Assembly: GCF_050908995.1 (NCBI RefSeq)
Contig: NC_135120.1
Location: 13,405,433-13,469,432 of the forward strand
DNA length: 64,000 nt
Source: Andrena cerasifolii
Lineage: Eukaryota; Arthropoda; Insecta; Hymenoptera; Andrenidae
Direction: 5' to 3'
This document shows positions 1-10,672 of the stretch, one piece after another. The notes under the pieces are model-generated. The model was not told where the DNA came from. It was given only the letters and a program-made list of their open reading frames with translations, and did not search any database. Each line of letters begins with the position of its first letter. The first letter of the stretch is position 1. The translations under genes and the position numbers were made by a program.

Positions 1-504
1 GCACAGTGGGACAACTTGCACTCTTTTGGATAGCACTCTAACTAAATAAGATGGAGGGATGAATCTTTTTGGAGGATGAAACTAAGATGTTGCAGCATAA
101 GGGAAAAATAGTGAAAAAGTATGCCAAACAAGTTCTGACGTTAAAAATGTATGTCGAAAGGTTTTGAAGGGTAAGACAAATTCTGCTGTCAGATTTGAAT
201 TTCGCCCGTCAAAATCTATAAGAAATGATGTATAACAAGTGAAGGAAACACTTCAACCACACATTATAACGAAAAAAACGCAATTCTCTTCGATAATGTC
301 AACTTTGACATAGATTTTCACGGTCAAAACTTGTTTGTCATACTTTTTCAAATATTCGAGAAAACCGCGTTTATAGTTTTTAGCTGCCAAATCTACAATT
401 TTTCGAATTTTACTATAAACCAAGCGGCATTTTATTCAGAAAAGATAGTACTATCGGAAAATTCAATGAAAAAAATCGATTTTTCGACTGCCTAGTCCCC
501 TTAA
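1..504. repeat. AT-rich repeat-like stretch at the window edge
   Basis: This AT-rich stretch switches sharply to CpG-rich DNA just after GCCTAGTCCCCTTAA (TTAA at about 501-504). That edge resembles the right end of a TTAA-bounded element like the one at 52625, but the other end is outside the window. No coding frame was recognised. Confidence 0.3.
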
Positions 505-1686
505 TCGTAACTGCTGCTGGCTCGAAAGTCGCTATCCTCGGTGAGCCCTCTTGACCGGCAAGCGTACCGAGGAAGCGGAAACGCATCGAGGATGCGCTTG
601 GAGCGTTCCTCGGAGGCCCGCGCGCAGTAGTATCGGCGGTGGTAGTCAGACTACTCCGGCGAGTAGGCAGTAAAAAAAGTACGTGTGTCGTTAGACGAAG
701 TTCGGAGGGCGGCGTGCCGTCGTAAATCGTAAATAGCGCGACGGCGAGGGACGGCAGGGCAGGAGGAAGGGCGCAAGGGGGTGGGCAGGAGGCGCACGAT
801 CGAACGGTATTTTATTTACGAGGATGCAGCGGCGGCGGGCGTTGCAGCGATGATGCAGCGCGCCCGTATGAGTCGTTTTCCAGTCGAGCGATCGGCCGCG
901 AGTATGAAACGCTCCCAAGGATCGGCTCTCTAAATAACGCGCCGGTAATAAAAGGATAATGACCAAAGAGAGCGAGCTGGTACCTCGAGAGACCGGCACA
1001 CGATCGTGGGGCACCGTTCAAAAGAGGAACAGGGCGAGAGAGAGAGAGAGCCAGAGAGAGGCAGAGCGGCCTGATATCGCAACACGCCCGACAAATTTAT
1101 ATTACTCCGCCGAGTTCGTGGCTTTCGGTAAAACTGCCGCTGCTTTATGGCTGATCCTCGGAAGTCGTTACTTTCGCGGACGTGGAATTATCCTTGACGT
1201 CCTCGCCGACAGAGAACCGATCACCCCGAACGACGCCGGAACTTTCATCGAGCAAACTTTTCCGTTTCTTCTGCGACCGCGCGGTGAAACGGAACGCCAC
1301 GGCTTTTCCCGAGTAAAAGTACACTGTACAGCTGTTTAATAAGAAATCGATTGGGCGCGTAGGACTTTCGGCGTGTCCCGAGAATCGCGCGTAGCAATCG
1401 AATGGCCGAGATTCTCCCTCGCGCAAACAGTAAACGGAGGCAATATGGCGGGACACTCTCCTCCAGTGTATAAATATACCGAGGCACGGTTATCCAGATC
1501 GACTCCATCGAAAGGCACGAGAAACTGCTTCCGGTTTCACCCTCTCGAGCGCCGAAATATCCGGCCTGCCTTGGATCCTCGGCCTTTATCAATCTGGGAG
1601 CTCTTAAGGCGATCTACGTCGAGTGGGCTCGCGATAGAAATTAGCTTCGAAGTCGCGGAGCGTAGAAACGTCACGGTAAATAGGCA
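505..1686. other. Gene-free stretch
   Basis: CpG-rich unique DNA with a short GA-rich run at about 1031-1062. The open frames here overlap on both strands and show no recognisable protein, so I read them as chance. Confidence 0.5.
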
Positions 1687-2827
1687 GGGGAGAGCGGGGA
1701 CAAAGTAACATTTTTTACATTTGGCCTAGCCTACAATTACTTTTTATAGATATAGAAATGACAATTATGCGTTAAGATAGTATGTTTCTTGGTCTGTCAT
1801 TTGAGCCCAGATTCAGCCTTACGTGATAAGTAGTCAAAGAGTTATGGCAGTTTTCCGCAGCGACATTGTTACTTTTGTCCTGCAGGGGTAGGACGAAAGG
1901 AACATACCATGGGGACGAAAGTAACACTAATTATTTCGAGGAGAATTAAGTAAAACACTTCACCCAACGCAAAAAGGATTTTTTATTATAAAAAAAACGA
2001 TAGAAAAAAACATTTTAAATACACATATTTTAAGTAACAATTAAAAAAAAATTTAAATAACGAAAGGTAGAAAGCATAACCAGCTTTGGACATTTCTTTG
2101 GTATAGTGTATTTCAAAATACGAAAATTCAAAAAATTCTGAAACTTTGTGGATATGTAGTGAATTTTCTCCTGATTACAACGCAATTTTTTTTGCTTGCC
2201 AAAATGACAATAACGGGGTGAAATTAACCCATGAAGATTCGGCTTTTTTTCGATTTTATTTTCTAACTCGCAATCTTTAAGAGATAGAAAAGAAATTTCA
2301 AAACAAAAGTTACTTCTTTTAATTAGATCTATTAAATGGTAAATGTTTTATCAATTGTTTATACAATAAGAAAAAAAGTGATAACCAAAATTTTTAATAA
2401 TATTTTCTAAAATTCGTTGCTTCACTTGAAATCTGAGCTGGATGTTTAAATAATTATGAAACAGCATAATCCATATTTTGTTTCCATACAATTTCAACTA
2501 TCGTTGTATTGCGGAAATATGCTCCTCGACAATCGAAAAACTTTTGGATCTAAGAACGCTCTAGCGAATAATTGGTTTATCATCTCTAGTTTAACTATGA
2601 ATATTAACAAAAAAAAAAAACAAAACAGGAGATACTTACCTGAATGATCTAAATAACAATTTTGCCCACAATATACAATTTGTGTTACTGCTCAGCGTCA
2701 CTCAGTACAATAAAAGAGACACTATACATATGTAACTGTGTAAAACAAACGTTTTGTAAATGTTTCTGGAAGAGGGGAGAAGGTGTGTCACTTTGATGAC
2801 GCCGTTACGTTTGTCCCCGCTCTCCCC
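1687..2827. mobile_element. TA-flanked inverted-repeat DNA element (1141 bp), non-autonomous
   Basis: Left end GGGGAGAGCGGGGACAAA at 1687 is matched by the same sequence read inward from 2827, giving an inverted repeat of about 22 bp with one indel. The right flank is TA and the left flank CA, so the duplication was probably TA, as in Tc1/mariner-type elements. The interior is AT-rich, has no transposase frame, and includes another repeat at about 2115-2345 also found at 29.5, 56.4 and 63.7 kb. Confidence 0.7.
2115..2345 (+). repeat. TCCTCCTGATTACA-family repeat, half copy inside the element at 1687
   Basis: It shares AAATTCTGAAACTTTGTG, CTCCTGATTACAACGCAATT, GAAGATTCGGCT and AAAGTTACTTCTTTTAATTA with 29467-29720, 56345-56705 and 63700-64000. 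Only one arm of the inverted-repeat family is present here. Confidence 0.6.
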
Positions 2828-5006
2828 TACACCTCTAAAACTAATTCACGACCGCGAGTTGTCGATATTAACGCGCCCCGAGCAATCCGCCAATAAAATC
2901 GCATTCCGTTTCGTCCCACGACGTCGTTAATACCGCGTAATACGACCGAGACGTAATAACGGCCCCAGTTCCGTGGCTAGCAAATGGCTTTTAAAAAGTC
3001 TAATTATGTGTCTCCGTTTACTGTAAATTCTGCGGACCTGTTTACAGTAGGTGGTAGTTTAACGAATGCACTTTTAATACGAAGTGAGTCGGTTCGCCTG
3101 GTGCTACCAAAAAGATAATTGGGTAAACTCTCTTCGACTCGCGGCGAGGTGTGGTCCACGGATAAAGCTTCTCGAAGAGTTCGAAGAGGCTCGCGAGTGT
3201 TGGGTGTAATTTCGATCTGATCGACTCTAGAGGCGGAGTGAGCACTGTAGCGGGCCGGAAGTGCCTACGGTTCGCCTAACAATAATCGTAGGAGTTGGCG
3301 CGCAATGACGATCGCGTGCGTTTATAAAGCGATACATTGTTGACGAGCGATCGGTACGGTCGCTCGTGTTCACACGAGCGTGCTCCCTCTATCCGCCGCG
3401 CCGGCCGCGGTGCAATTAAAAAATTAGCCACGCTCGGGAACGAATAGGAAGAGGATCGAGGCTACCGCGATTTGTCGAGCTTGTGTGCGAGCGAGCGCGT
3501 GCGTGCTGCGAGTCGAGTGCCGGTAATTATTTCGACGGAATCGGCTCTGACGGGCTTAATGGCAGCGAGTCGGTCTCAGAGCACCGGCAATTAATCACTA
3601 TTCATTAAGAGGCCGAGCCGGAAGCCTCCACGAGGAAAACGAAATTACAAGTCGGCCGTATTCCTTCGTAATCCTTTCCGTTTCCACTGAGACGGCGACG
3701 CGAGCGCCGTCGTCGTTTTCTCACCACATTGTCCTGCCTCCTGTCCCACTGGGAAAATGTTTCTTCCAGCGTCTAGCAGTGAGCGTAAGATAGCTCTTCA
3801 AACGAGAATCGAGATCGGGGCAAACGCCGGCTAGCAAGACGAAGAGATACCCGTCCAGCTATTCCGAGTATTTAGTGGTCCGCGTTCGCCCGATAGCCGA
3901 TGGGCCGGAGGAATTCTTTCAAATCTCGATGGCAAACTGATAATTCGATGAATCGAAGCAGCTCCATCGGCGGGAAACCATGGGGAAGCATCGATAACCG
4001 AAGGGCTCCGTAAACATGCATAAACCGATATCCAGTTTCCTCTGCAAATACATCCAGGCGAGAAAAAACTAATACTTCCACTCGATGCCATTGGATATCG
4101 AGTTTCACAGAGCCCTCCAATGGAATCCTCATTTTTCCCCGACAAGTGACCACGTTGTACAAGCCTCCGCGGAAATAATTGATGCGGTCGAAACCGACGT
4201 GGACGTCAATCTTTCAGCTCGCCAGACCCAGCCGAGACCACGGTTCGTGCCGGAGAGAGCCTTCCCGGGGTTATCAAAATTCATTGCATCCACGGGATGA
4301 ATCGCGGCGATCGGGAGGTGACTTTTATCGTCCTGCCCGTGGATCGGAAGGACGCACGTCGCGACAAGTGTCGAGGTTTCCCTAAGGCTTTGGGCTACAT
4401 CCTGCGCGAAGGCCAAGGGGATCCGGGACCCTTCTTCCGACCGCTTTAAACAATTTTAAGGCTCATTTCCCCCCTTAAAGCGAATATCCTGCGAGGGGAC
4501 CTGGGTAGGGAGAAGGGCAGGAAGGGAGAGGGAGCGCAAGAGGAGCGGAGGGAAGCCGCGAGGCATCTTACTTCGTAGCCCATCCGGCAACCCCTTGGTG
4601 AAAACTGGAAGGTAACCCTCGTATTTACCAATTACCTAAGTAATCTGCGGCGGCCAGGCTCCGTCTCTGTCCTCACGACTTCCCGCAGCTCTCCTTCTGC
4701 GGTATCCGAGTCCCTTGCCAACTTTAACTAGCCCACGGCGAGTCAGCCCACCGTATTTCGGGGCTCACCTCTGACAAACGCGGGACATTATAGCTCGCCT
4801 GCACTTTAAACGACGTACGACCGTCTTCTGCACCCAAACCTCCGCCTGGAAACTTCTTTGCGAGGAAAAGATTGGGCGAACGGGGCTGTTTGCTGTTCTA
4901 CGACACGGCTGTTAAGACGCGTGTCATCGATTGCCTCGATTGGGCATTTAAAGGATCAAGGAAAGCTAAAAGGAAATTCCAGCGAGGAACGGGAAGTCTG
5001 TTAACC
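2828..5006. other. Gene-free stretch
   Basis: CpG-rich DNA between two transposons. The only open frames are short and unrecognisable. No repeat or RNA gene was seen. Confidence 0.5.
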
Positions 5007-5169
5007 CAGTGGCGAGCAACCTTTTGTCAGAAGTGGGACACAAGTGGAAACCTAGTACTCTACGCGGGCCGCAATATTAAATACATAAATATAACTAATC
5101 CAAGGATTTTAATTTTTGGGCTGAATTTGTTATTCCTGACATTGATTTTCAATAAAACTAATCGTGTTT

Positions 5170-5415
5170 CTTGTAGTAGTAGTTGATCCACCATGTCCTT
5201 GCGTAATTGTCCTTGCAAACTATCAAATTTCGAAGAATGTTTACTTTCATAATATCTCCTAATATTATATTTCTTCAATACAGATAGTTGTTCACAACAT
5301 ATCAAACAAACAGCACTGTCCTTTATGTAAGTAAAAAATAATCATATGCCCAAATTTTGTGAAACCGTCGACTTTCATTTTCAACTTTGCGTTTTCTACC
5401 AGAATTTGAACTCAT
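5170..5415 (-). pseudogene. hAT transposase N-terminal fragment (BED-like zinc-finger region), frameshifted
   Basis: Read on the minus strand from an ATG at 5415, a basic N-terminus (SGRKRKVENESRRF) is followed by an aromatic stretch, then a frameshift near 5325, then AVCLICCEQLSVLKKYNIRR and YYESKHSSKFDSLQG. This is the recognisable N-terminal zinc-finger motif of hAT transposases of the GTF2IRD2/ZBED-like branch, which usually read VCLIC...YNIRRHYETKH. The CxxC pair and the last His are present. The expected first His is Tyr (YY for HY), so one zinc ligand is lost. The family assignment is from memory of the motif and was not searched. The fragment points away from the C-terminal piece at 5542. 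Confidence 0.7.
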
Positions 5416-5541
5416 GGTGAAATAAACAAAATACCTGCTTTAAAAACACCTTGATTTTTAGTGAAAATCAATCTTAAAATTGTTAACCTTCACGTTTGTT
5501 TTCGTAACTGAAACTAAATGAGGTATAAACTATAAAGTAAA

Positions 5542-5910
5542 TTGCCTAGCGACCAGAGAACCAACAACTTTAAGCCATGGAATGTGGTACTTAATATTTT
5601 CTCATCAACCTTCAATTTTAATATAAATGTTGAAAGAATTCCCGAAGAATTTCAAATGGAATTACTCGATTTACAAAACGACACAGAATTAAGGAATAAA
5701 TTTCAGAATGCTAGTCTTGTTGAGTTTTATAAGCGTTATTAAATAAATAAATTTCCATTGCTAGCTACCCACTCCAGGCAAATAATGAGCTGATTTGACA
5801 GTACGTATGCGTGTGAGCATCTATTCTCGAGAATGAAAATTTTAAAAAATGTTCGTCGTAATCTACTCGATGACGACCGATTAAATAATTGTCTTAGAGT
5901 AGCAGTTTGA
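5542..5910 (+). pseudogene. hAT transposase C-terminal (dimerisation domain) fragment with in-frame stops
   Basis: One plus-strand frame contains ERIPEEFQMELLDLQND and NKFQNASLVEFYKRY, then TAA at 5740 and TGA at 5791, then STYACEHLFSRMKILKNVRR and LLDDDRLNNCLRVAV before TGA at 5908. These are the conserved C-terminal hAT dimerisation motifs (PEELQMELIDLQ and TYxCExLFSxMKxxKxxxRxxLxDxxL in related transposases). The two internal stops and the missing catalytic centre show a dead remnant. The similarity continues across both stops in one frame, so decay was by substitution here. Confidence 0.78.
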
Positions 5911-6041
5911 AATATCGCGCCTACTATTGTCAAGCTCGTTGATGAAAAACAGATATGGCGATGTTCAGGTGGGCCACAGGTCTGCGGCTGGCGGGCCAAA
6001 TGTGTCTCGCGGGCCGTCAGTTGCTCATCACTGTGTTAACC

Positions 6042-9000
6042 CCTTGGGTCAGCAATAGCCGAGTTCCTCCGCAGCTGGACGTGCAAGAAGATGGCCGGCG
6101 TTGGCGATTATTGCGTAATCAAGGCTAATTATCGTGGCATCGCGGTGCGCTTTCCGCAGGAATGGATCGCGGGGCCGCGTCGTGTACCCCAGCTCCGCGG
6201 AGGAAAGCAAACGCAAAAGCGAGGAGGCGGAGATGGTAGAATAGGGGCTGAAGGCTGCAGGAAGAGAGGAAGAGAGGAAGAGAAGGGCTGAGGAGTTGTG
6301 GGTACACGCGCGAAAGAGACATATAATGGCACTCCGTGGCAATCTGCATACATTACGCGAACGTACGTGGAACACGTCCTCCGCCGTGCTGTGTTTCCAG
6401 CGTCGATTCGAATCTATCCCTCTCTCTCTCTCCGTCTCTCTCCTCGCTTGTACGTGCACAGGAGCAGCATGCACACTTTGTCCCCGGTGTTTCTCACGGA
6501 AGCTGACTCGAGACGCATGACGGTCCCAAGGTCTCATTGAATAAGCCGACTCAGGAGAATCGGCCCCGCGGTTACCTATTCTACGTATCCCGCCCGGGGG
6601 CGGCCGTATTCGCGCCCTAGGAATCGCTGCGCCGCAGCCATCCGGTTTCCGGTGTCGTTTACCCTGCCGCCGCCGACAGCTAATGGCGGAAGAATCTCCG
6701 ATTAGATGCGATCTGGCGGTGGTGCGCCAGGCGAAAGCGTAATTGAAATCGCGGAGCGTTTTGTTGCTCGTCACGACCCCCTTCTGTCGCTCCCCTTTTT
6801 TCCCCTCCTACGGTATAGTATATATACGGCGTTTAGTGCCCCCTTTTCCGTATGCAAGCGGAGCGTACCTACTCTAACGTTCCGTGAGTCATGAACCGCC
6901 TGCATAGGCGAACGGAAAAAAAATGATCCTCAGGTTCTGCGTGGAGCTCCGCCGGAATTACGCGCGGAAGAAGAGGAACGATACGCGCAATCAGCTCCCG
7001 ACGGATCGAGCGGGTAGGTAATTGAAATCTCGGATGATTTTCTCGAGGGCTCAAAGGGTAATTCCGTGGGTATAATTAGCAGCGACCGATGGCACTGTTG
7101 GGTAGCAGCACGGCACGTCTTGGCAGAAAATGTCCGTCGGTCGTGTTACGTCGGGCCAGATGTTTGCTGCCGGCAGCAATGGCGGGTGGTTCATTAATTA
7201 ATAGGCTCCGTAGTCCGCAGGCCCATGGACGTCTCTCGTCTGACATTTCGAGTGACAAGCCGGTGTTCCTTGGTAGCGTGACCGGCCGTGTCCCGCGCAT
7301 TTATTATTCAGCCCTCCGATAGGTTACGTCCCGGCAGTTGGTACTTGGAACTTGGCGTTCGTCGGCCATCACGCGTCCCATTAAACGTTCTGGCGAATTG
7401 ACGCGCGTTCGATGCGCGGAAAACGCGAACCTTCCGAACAGTCGCAAGAGACCTCGATCCTGCTTACATCAGATTTTTATCACCCACGTCGTGCCAGAGT
7501 CGTTCATCATCGGTGGTTAGTCATTCAACTTTACAATGCTCAACTACTTAGGTAGGTATGGATCTTAAGCTTCGTTACAATCGTAACGCCACTGTCCGAG
7601 TACCAGAAACGATTAGCTCTGGAGAGTCGATCGCGAATTCGTCGACTCTCCGTGGCTGGTGTGTCGATCGATATCCCGGTAGAAGCATCACCCTAAAGAA
7701 ACAGAACGCTGGGGTGGAGCACGGGATGGCGAACAGACGGCATTTACGTGGAATCACATCGCAGCTTCTCGCGATCTTTCCCCGATACAGCTGTATCCCG
7801 TATCGTCCCGCTTGACAAACCGCGTCCCATAAACAGCCGTTTTCCAGCCTCCGCTCGGGCTCCAGCGGTCCGCATAATCGTAGATTCGAGGGCGTTGCAT
7901 ATTTGATGTCGCATGCTCCACGATCGCCAGAATTTTCCCCGGGTGGATCGTGGCGGGCGGTCATAAGAGGCCCCAGTGATTGAGGGTTAGGGTAGAAGCC
8001 GATACTCCGTATCCTCTCTCTCTCTCTCTCTCTGTCCCTCTCTGCTCCAAGTCCTGCCATTAACTTTTCATCTTTATATAATTCCACGGTCATAGCGGCG
8101 GAGCTCGTGCTCCTTGCCAGCTTTTTCCGGAGCGTGCGCGCGCTCCGCCGCCACCGGAACCGGCCGTAATTGCCGGCTATAAAGATCCGCCGAGATACGA
8201 GCTCTCGTTACGAGATTTGCCACCGGTGGGACCGATTCGCCGTCTCTACGTGTCCTACCCTACTCCCCTTCGCCCACCATTTGCGTATTCAACGATAGAC
8301 TTTTACGAGCCGAATCCGTGTAAAGCTTTTCTGCTAAATCACTTGCGGAACTACCGATTAGGCAAACGTCTCGCTCTATCTAGCACCGCTGCAAGAGAGC
8401 GCGCACTCCGTGCTGGGTGACTTTCCTATTGATTCGATCGAGATCGTTGTCCTTCTTCTCCGATCCCAGAAAGCGAACAGTGGCATTTTCAGCCCCTGTT
8501 TATAGAGCGCGATCGACGCTGAGCAGCTTCACCGAGCGATTAATTACAGGTGTAGCAACGTGACCAGTTATCCACCTTGCGCTCGATGGCCGAGGAGAGC
8601 CGTCGGTAGCCCTGGAGCACCATCGCCGCAGCCCATTTCGAATTTACGACAACAAAAGGAAGTCGACGGGGACGGGAGTGTATCGACGGGGGTGAAAGAT
8701 ACGAGACGCCCGAGGACTTACTACGTCGTCGTGCCGTAGTTCGAGGGCCGAGGAACCACTTGGAAAGAAATCTATTGCATCCGTGGGTCGTGTTCGACGG
8801 GGTAGGGCGAGTGTGGGCTCAAATGACACGGAATAAAAGTAATGCCCCCGCGATACACACCGCCCCTGCTAAGAACACCCTTCTTCTCGCCCTTCGCCCT
8901 TCCCGCTGCCACCCGCTCTCGAGGGTTCCCGCTGGGAAGCCAGCAATCGATATCCGGGGATAAGAAATGCCGGCCCGCGTGGAGCGGCCTTTCTCGGATA

Positions 9001-10176
9001 TCGAGACCGCGATTATTCCCCGATACAATGGCAATTCTTCCATGCGCGCGGTGTAACTTTGTGATTAACGGTATATACAAGCTGCGACGATTAAAATTCT
9101 AATAAATTTTGGGGATTGAGTCCCCAAATATCAGAAAATAACTGGAGCTCACTCGCGTTTTCAATGCACTCCACATTCCAGCGATACAAAAGCCGATCTG
9201 CAAATTCGCCTTGGAGCAAAATGATCGGTAAATTGCCTCTGTCTCATCGTCCCATCAGTCGTTCCCCGTACGATCCACGACCATGAAGATCGATCTCTAA
9301 ATCGACCGAGCGCCGCTTCCTTTCCATAATTCGATCCTCAAAAAGCTGGCGTCTCGATGACGAGCGGGATCGTGGCCGTGTATCTCCCGATCTTCGGCGT
9401 TCCCCGAGCGTTCCAGGAAACCGAAACAGGAACCGGGACTCGTGAACGCCGCGGGACAGTGGATCGTGTGATCGTACCGAGTCGATTCCTCGAAATCGCT
9501 CCTCCAGGCCCGTGGTCTTCTCTTTTCGGTAGCGAGATCTTATTTACTTAAACCAGCGTAACGCTGCGTTTAAGACCCCCCTGGCTTTGCTTCGGTAGCC
9601 TTCAGCCATCATTTCTTCCCTCACGATCGATTTAACCGTCGCTTGACAATACAGTAGAATCCTCGGCGAACATTAAGAATCGATCCTTTTCCCCGACGAT
9701 AAGTATAAGTTATCCTTGACTCGAACAGCGTCGACACTGTGAGAAGAATTTGCAGCGAAGATCAAGATCGAGGCTGAATGCTGGGAAACGACTAACGTTC
9801 ATTCAGGTAGGTGATCGCACCTGGTGTGCAAAGTTTGAGAGTTCCTATGAATCGGAATAGAATCAGGATCAGCGGAATAAATTTTTCCCGACGTTGGGGT
9901 TGGGGGTGGCGGGTGGATTACAAATTAAGAGATCAAATTATTAGTATTATATTTGATTGAGATCAAATATTAAATACTAGCAAAATAAAGAGCCCAAGAG
10001 ATATTAAGAACACCGTGAAAACACATTTCACCTCTTTTTGCTCCCTTTGGACTGAAATTTTAAAAAAATCCCTTCTTATCGAGTACCTACGTCGGAAAAG
10101 GAATATACCCTCCGAATTTCATGTTTCTAGGCTCAGCGGTTTGGGCTGGCCGGTAATTAATCAGTGACACAACGAG
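6042..10176. other. Gene-free stretch
   Basis: Mostly CpG-rich unique DNA with CT runs near 6418 and 8013. The minus-strand frame at 6049-6774 (241 codons) is the longest open frame, but its composition is Arg/Ser/Pro-rich, as expected of random CpG-rich DNA, and no family motif is visible. From about 9890 the DNA becomes AT-rich and may be an old repeat. Confidence 0.5.
8013..8034. repeat. (CT)n microsatellite
   Basis: An uninterrupted CT run of about ten units is followed by a looser CT-rich tail. Similar shorter CT/GA runs occur at about 1031-1062 and 6418-6445. Such tracts can bind GAGA-type factors in insects, but nothing here shows that they do. Confidence 0.85.
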
Positions 10177-10178
10177 TA

Positions 10179-10670
10179 GGGGAGAGTCGTACAGTACCGA
10201 CCAAAGCTAGTTCTCGCTTCTTCGACCAGATATTATTATATGTATTTGTAGAAAAACTACTTTTCTACTCCTAAGCACGACTTGGGCTTCTAAATGAAAT
10301 ACACTATTCTTTGTCTGAACTTATAATTAATATAATTAAATGTAATGTAAAAGAATGGTATGGAAAAGTATCGCGACGGTTGTCGTTACTCCTGCCTTTT
10401 AATTAACATTGTTTATCATTTAGACCTAAAAATCTACTAATTTAATAGTTGGTCGGTACTGGACGACAATTTTTCGTTTCCTAGAAATTACACCTTTCTT
10501 ACTTTTGCGAATTATCAATTCTTATTATTAAATTTCACAAAAATAATTTCCCTCCTCTTATTAAGTTCCACCTATACTACAAACACGTTTTTAAATTTCT
10601 GATTTTTATCAACTCTACCCCAAGACATAACAAAAAAACTTAGAGCGGTCGGTACTGCACGACTCTCCCC
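10179..10670. mobile_element. TA-flanked miniature inverted-repeat element (492 bp)
   Basis: The left end GGGGAGAGTCGTACAGTACC is matched inward from 10670 with one mismatch over 24 bp. Both flanks are TA (10177-10178 and 10671-10672). It has no coding frame. The GGGGAGA terminus is shared with the elements at 1687 and 40210, although the rest of the repeat differs. Confidence 0.8.
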
Positions 10671-10672
10671 TA

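Larger units (their letters stand above)
5007..6033. mobile_element. hAT-superfamily transposon relic (1027 bp) with a perfect 8-bp target duplication
   Basis: The ends are inverted repeats: CAGTGGCGAGCAACC on the left and, reading inward from the right, CAGTGATGAGCAACT. The flanking octamer TGTTAACC is identical at 4999-5006 and 6034-6041. CAGTG termini with an 8-bp duplication are diagnostic of hAT elements. The interior carries two broken pieces of a hAT transposase, the N-terminal part on the minus strand and the C-terminal part on the plus strand, so the element is rearranged and internally deleted and cannot be autonomous. Confidence 0.85.

Noticed and set aside
6049..6774. Longest open frame in the window (241 codons, minus strand)
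   Set aside because: Arg/Ser/Pro/His-rich composition without motifs, overlapped by open frames on the other strand. This is typical of stop-poor CpG-rich DNA.
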